64,000 nucleotides of DNA from CAVTJL01 sp963735065 (GTDB taxonomy: Bacteria; Pseudomonadota; Alphaproteobacteria; Geminicoccales; Geminicoccaceae), in NCBI GenBank assembly GCA_963735065.1, contig CAVTJL010000004.1, positions 1,302,001-1,366,000 on the forward strand. Direction: 5' to 3'. Below are positions 62,748 through 64,000 of this stretch, piece by piece. Under the pieces are notes generated by a model, which was given only the letters and a program-made list of their open reading frames with translations, was not told the origin of the DNA and searched no databases. The position numbers were made by a program, and so were the translations under genes. Position 1 is the first letter of the stretch; every line of letters starts with the position of its first letter.

Positions 62748-63817
62748 GCCACCAGCGCCTCCGACGTGACAGCCGGTGCCGGGCCGCCGGTGCGGCGGCG
62801 CAGGCTGCCATCGATCTCGCCTGCGGCGAGGAGCGCCTTGATCTGGTTGATGCGCTGATAGTTGCGCTCGAGCTCAGGCATGGATCGTCCGGAGGCACGA
62901 TAGGCGGCGTAGAGCTGCTCAGCCCCCTTGCGCGCGTCCCACTGCGGCTTGAAGCCGGGTAGGACCCGGGCGATCTTCTCGAAGCTCACGCGGTAGGATC
63001 GTTTGTCCGGCCCAGCATCAGGTGCGATCTCGAGACGGCAGCCCGGCACGACCTCAGCCACGATCGCGGCGATCTCTCGGATCCGGTAGTTGTGCTCGGT
63101 CCGGCCGACATTGAGGGCTTGGTTGCGCACCGCATCCGTCGGCGCCTCCAACGCCGCGATGAATGCACGCGAGATATCCTCGATGTGCACGATGGGCCGC
63201 CAGGGCGATCCGTCCGACTTCAGGTAGATGAGGCCCGTGGCCACTGCCGAGGCGACCAGGTTGTTCAGGACGATGTCAACGCGCAGGCGGGGCGAGAGCC
63301 CATAGGCCGTCGCGGGCCGCAGATAGGTCGGGCAGAAGCCGTCGTCGTCAGCCAGAGCGCCGATGTCACGCTCCGACCAGACCTTTGACTGTCCATAGGC
63401 GGTGACCGGATTGAGCGAGCCTGTCTCGTCGATCATCTCCTCGCCGGCCGAGCCGTAGTTGCTGCACGAGGAGGCGAAGAGGAAGCGCTCGACGCCGGCG
63501 GCCTTGGCCATGGCCGCGAGGCGCACACTCGCCCGATGGTTGATGTCGTAGGTGACCTCCGGATCGAGATCGCCGAGAGGGTCGTTCGACAGCGCGGCCA
63601 AGTGAATCACCGCGTCGAAGTTCTCGAGGTCCTTCGACGTCAGGTCGCGCACATCCTTGGAGATGGTCCGCACAGGCACCATGCTGCCGCCTTGCTCGAA
63701 CGTGCAGCGCGCATAGAGATCGCTGTCGCATCCGGTGACCTCATGACCTGCCTTGAGCAGCATCGGCACCATGACAGAGCCGATGAAGCCGAGATGGCCG
63801 GTTACCAGGATTTTCAT
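62744..63817 (-). CDS. NAD-dependent sugar-nucleotide epimerase/dehydratase
   Basis: This 357-residue extended SDR has MKILVTGHLGFIGSVMVPMLLKAGHEVTGCDSDLY (NAD fold), HLAALSNDPLGDLDPEVTYDIN, ASSCSNYGSAG and VTAYGQSKVWSERDI (active-site Tyr with Lys), and LRPATAYGLSPRLRVDIVLNNLVASA. The substrate class is not decided by these motifs; the close NDPLGD signature occurs in epimerases beside DUF4910 genes. It is the first complete gene at the right edge and overlaps the DUF4910 gene by 4 bp. Confidence 0.88.
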   Translation of the reverse strand: MKILVTGHLGFIGSVMVPMLLKAGHEVTGCDSDLYARCTFEQGGSMVPVRTISKDVRDLTSKDLENFDAVIHLAALSNDPLGDLDPEVTYDINHRASVRLAAMAKAAGVERFLFASSCSNYGSAGEEMIDETGSLNPVTAYGQSKVWSERDIGALADDDGFCPTYLRPATAYGLSPRLRVDIVLNNLVASAVATGLIYLKSDGSPWRPIVHIEDISRAFIAALEAPTDAVRNQALNVGRTEHNYRIREIAAIVAEVVPGCRLEIAPDAGPDKRSYRVSFEKIARVLPGFKPQWDARKGAEQLYAAYRASGRSMPELERNYQRINQIKALLAAGEIDGSLRRRTGGPAPAVTSEALVA

Positions 63818-63912
63818 TCTCTATGGTCCTTCATTGCGACGCCTACTTCGGGTGGCGCTCTCTTCCATGCCGACGGCTGCCCGGCGATCAGCCTCTCCCG
63901 CTTGTGCCGACC

Positions 63913-64000
63913 TCAAAGAATAGCGTTGATCAGAATCCGCTCCTGATCCTCGAGGTCCCTCACATACGAGGCCGTCACGGCGCGTGGGCCTCGCTGGTAG
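63913..64000 (-). CDS. C-terminal end of an unidentified gene entering from the right
   Basis: The last 28 codons of a leftward frame end at a TGA at 63913-63915 (YQRGPRAVTASYVRDLEDQ and a short tail). It would be the next upstream gene of the polysaccharide operon, 95 bp before the epimerase ATG. Too little is visible to name a family. Confidence 0.4.
   Translation of the reverse strand, partial: YQRGPRAVTASYVRDLEDQERILINAIL

Overview
This window holds most of a photosynthesis gene cluster (PGC), then an insertion-sequence graveyard, then a capsule or exopolysaccharide cluster. The DNA is very GC-rich apart from about 44.2-47.5 kb. The gene set and order (bchFNBHLM-lhaA-puhABC-bciE-acsF-puhE-hemA, paired PpsR repressors, PpaA/AerR, AcsF plus BciE, HiPIP) point to an alphaproteobacterium that makes bacteriochlorophyll a, either a purple non-sulfur bacterium or an aerobic anoxygenic phototroph. 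A rhodospirillalean or geminicoccalean host is possible, but the sequence alone does not settle the taxon. The puf operon and bchCXYZ are not in the window and probably lie left of crtF, which runs off the left edge.

Position 1 to about 41.5 kb is the PGC. Carotenoid genes come first: crtF (partial) and crtE leftward, crtD-crtC rightward, crtB-crtI leftward. They encode a spirilloxanthin-type route; crtA is not seen. A DUF3422 membrane protein follows. Next comes an almost gapless leftward run of about 20 kb, transcribed as bchF-N-B-H-L-M-lhaA-puhA-B-C-bciE-acsF-puhE::cobW-hemA-bchI-D-O. It covers Mg chelatase, oxidative cyclase, dark-operative reductase, 3-vinyl hydratase, reaction-centre H subunit, assembly factors and ALA synthase. 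Divergent from bchF are ppaA and ppsR1. Then come an alpha/beta hydrolase, bchG, a PucC-type transporter, bchP, a HiPIP, two small conserved or hypothetical genes, and a bacteriophytochrome paired with a second repressor, ppsR2. TGT-N12-ACA/ACG palindromes, candidate PpsR operators, sit in the crtE/crtD, crtI, bchF/ppaA and bchG promoter regions.

About 41.6-47.5 kb is a decayed region: the 3' end of a CbbX-like Rubisco activase gene, an IS5-type fragment joined to an internally deleted IS256-type element with recognisable inverted repeats, an IS3/IS481 tail, and IS5 and IS110 scraps. Two NarL-type regulators lie in this lower-GC stretch.

About 47.5-64 kb is a polysaccharide cluster: a Wzc-like copolymerase/kinase, a beta-helix lipoprotein, a WecG/TagA-type and two other glycosyltransferases, a methyltransferase, a Wzy/WaaL-like membrane protein, a WbaP-like initiating transferase, GDP-mannose 3,5-epimerase, an RfbC epimerase, a DUF4910 protein and another sugar epimerase, with IS5 and IS1595 remnants between.

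Two points deserve attention. First, PuhE is fused in frame to a CobW-type metallochaperone GTPase immediately downstream of acsF. Second, at least five otherwise intact genes (crtD, bchI, bchH, a wecG-like gene and a methyltransferase) each carry a single-base frameshift. Because the protein resumes exactly in the next frame each time, sequencing or assembly indels are the most likely cause, but real decay of the pathway cannot be excluded from sequence alone.
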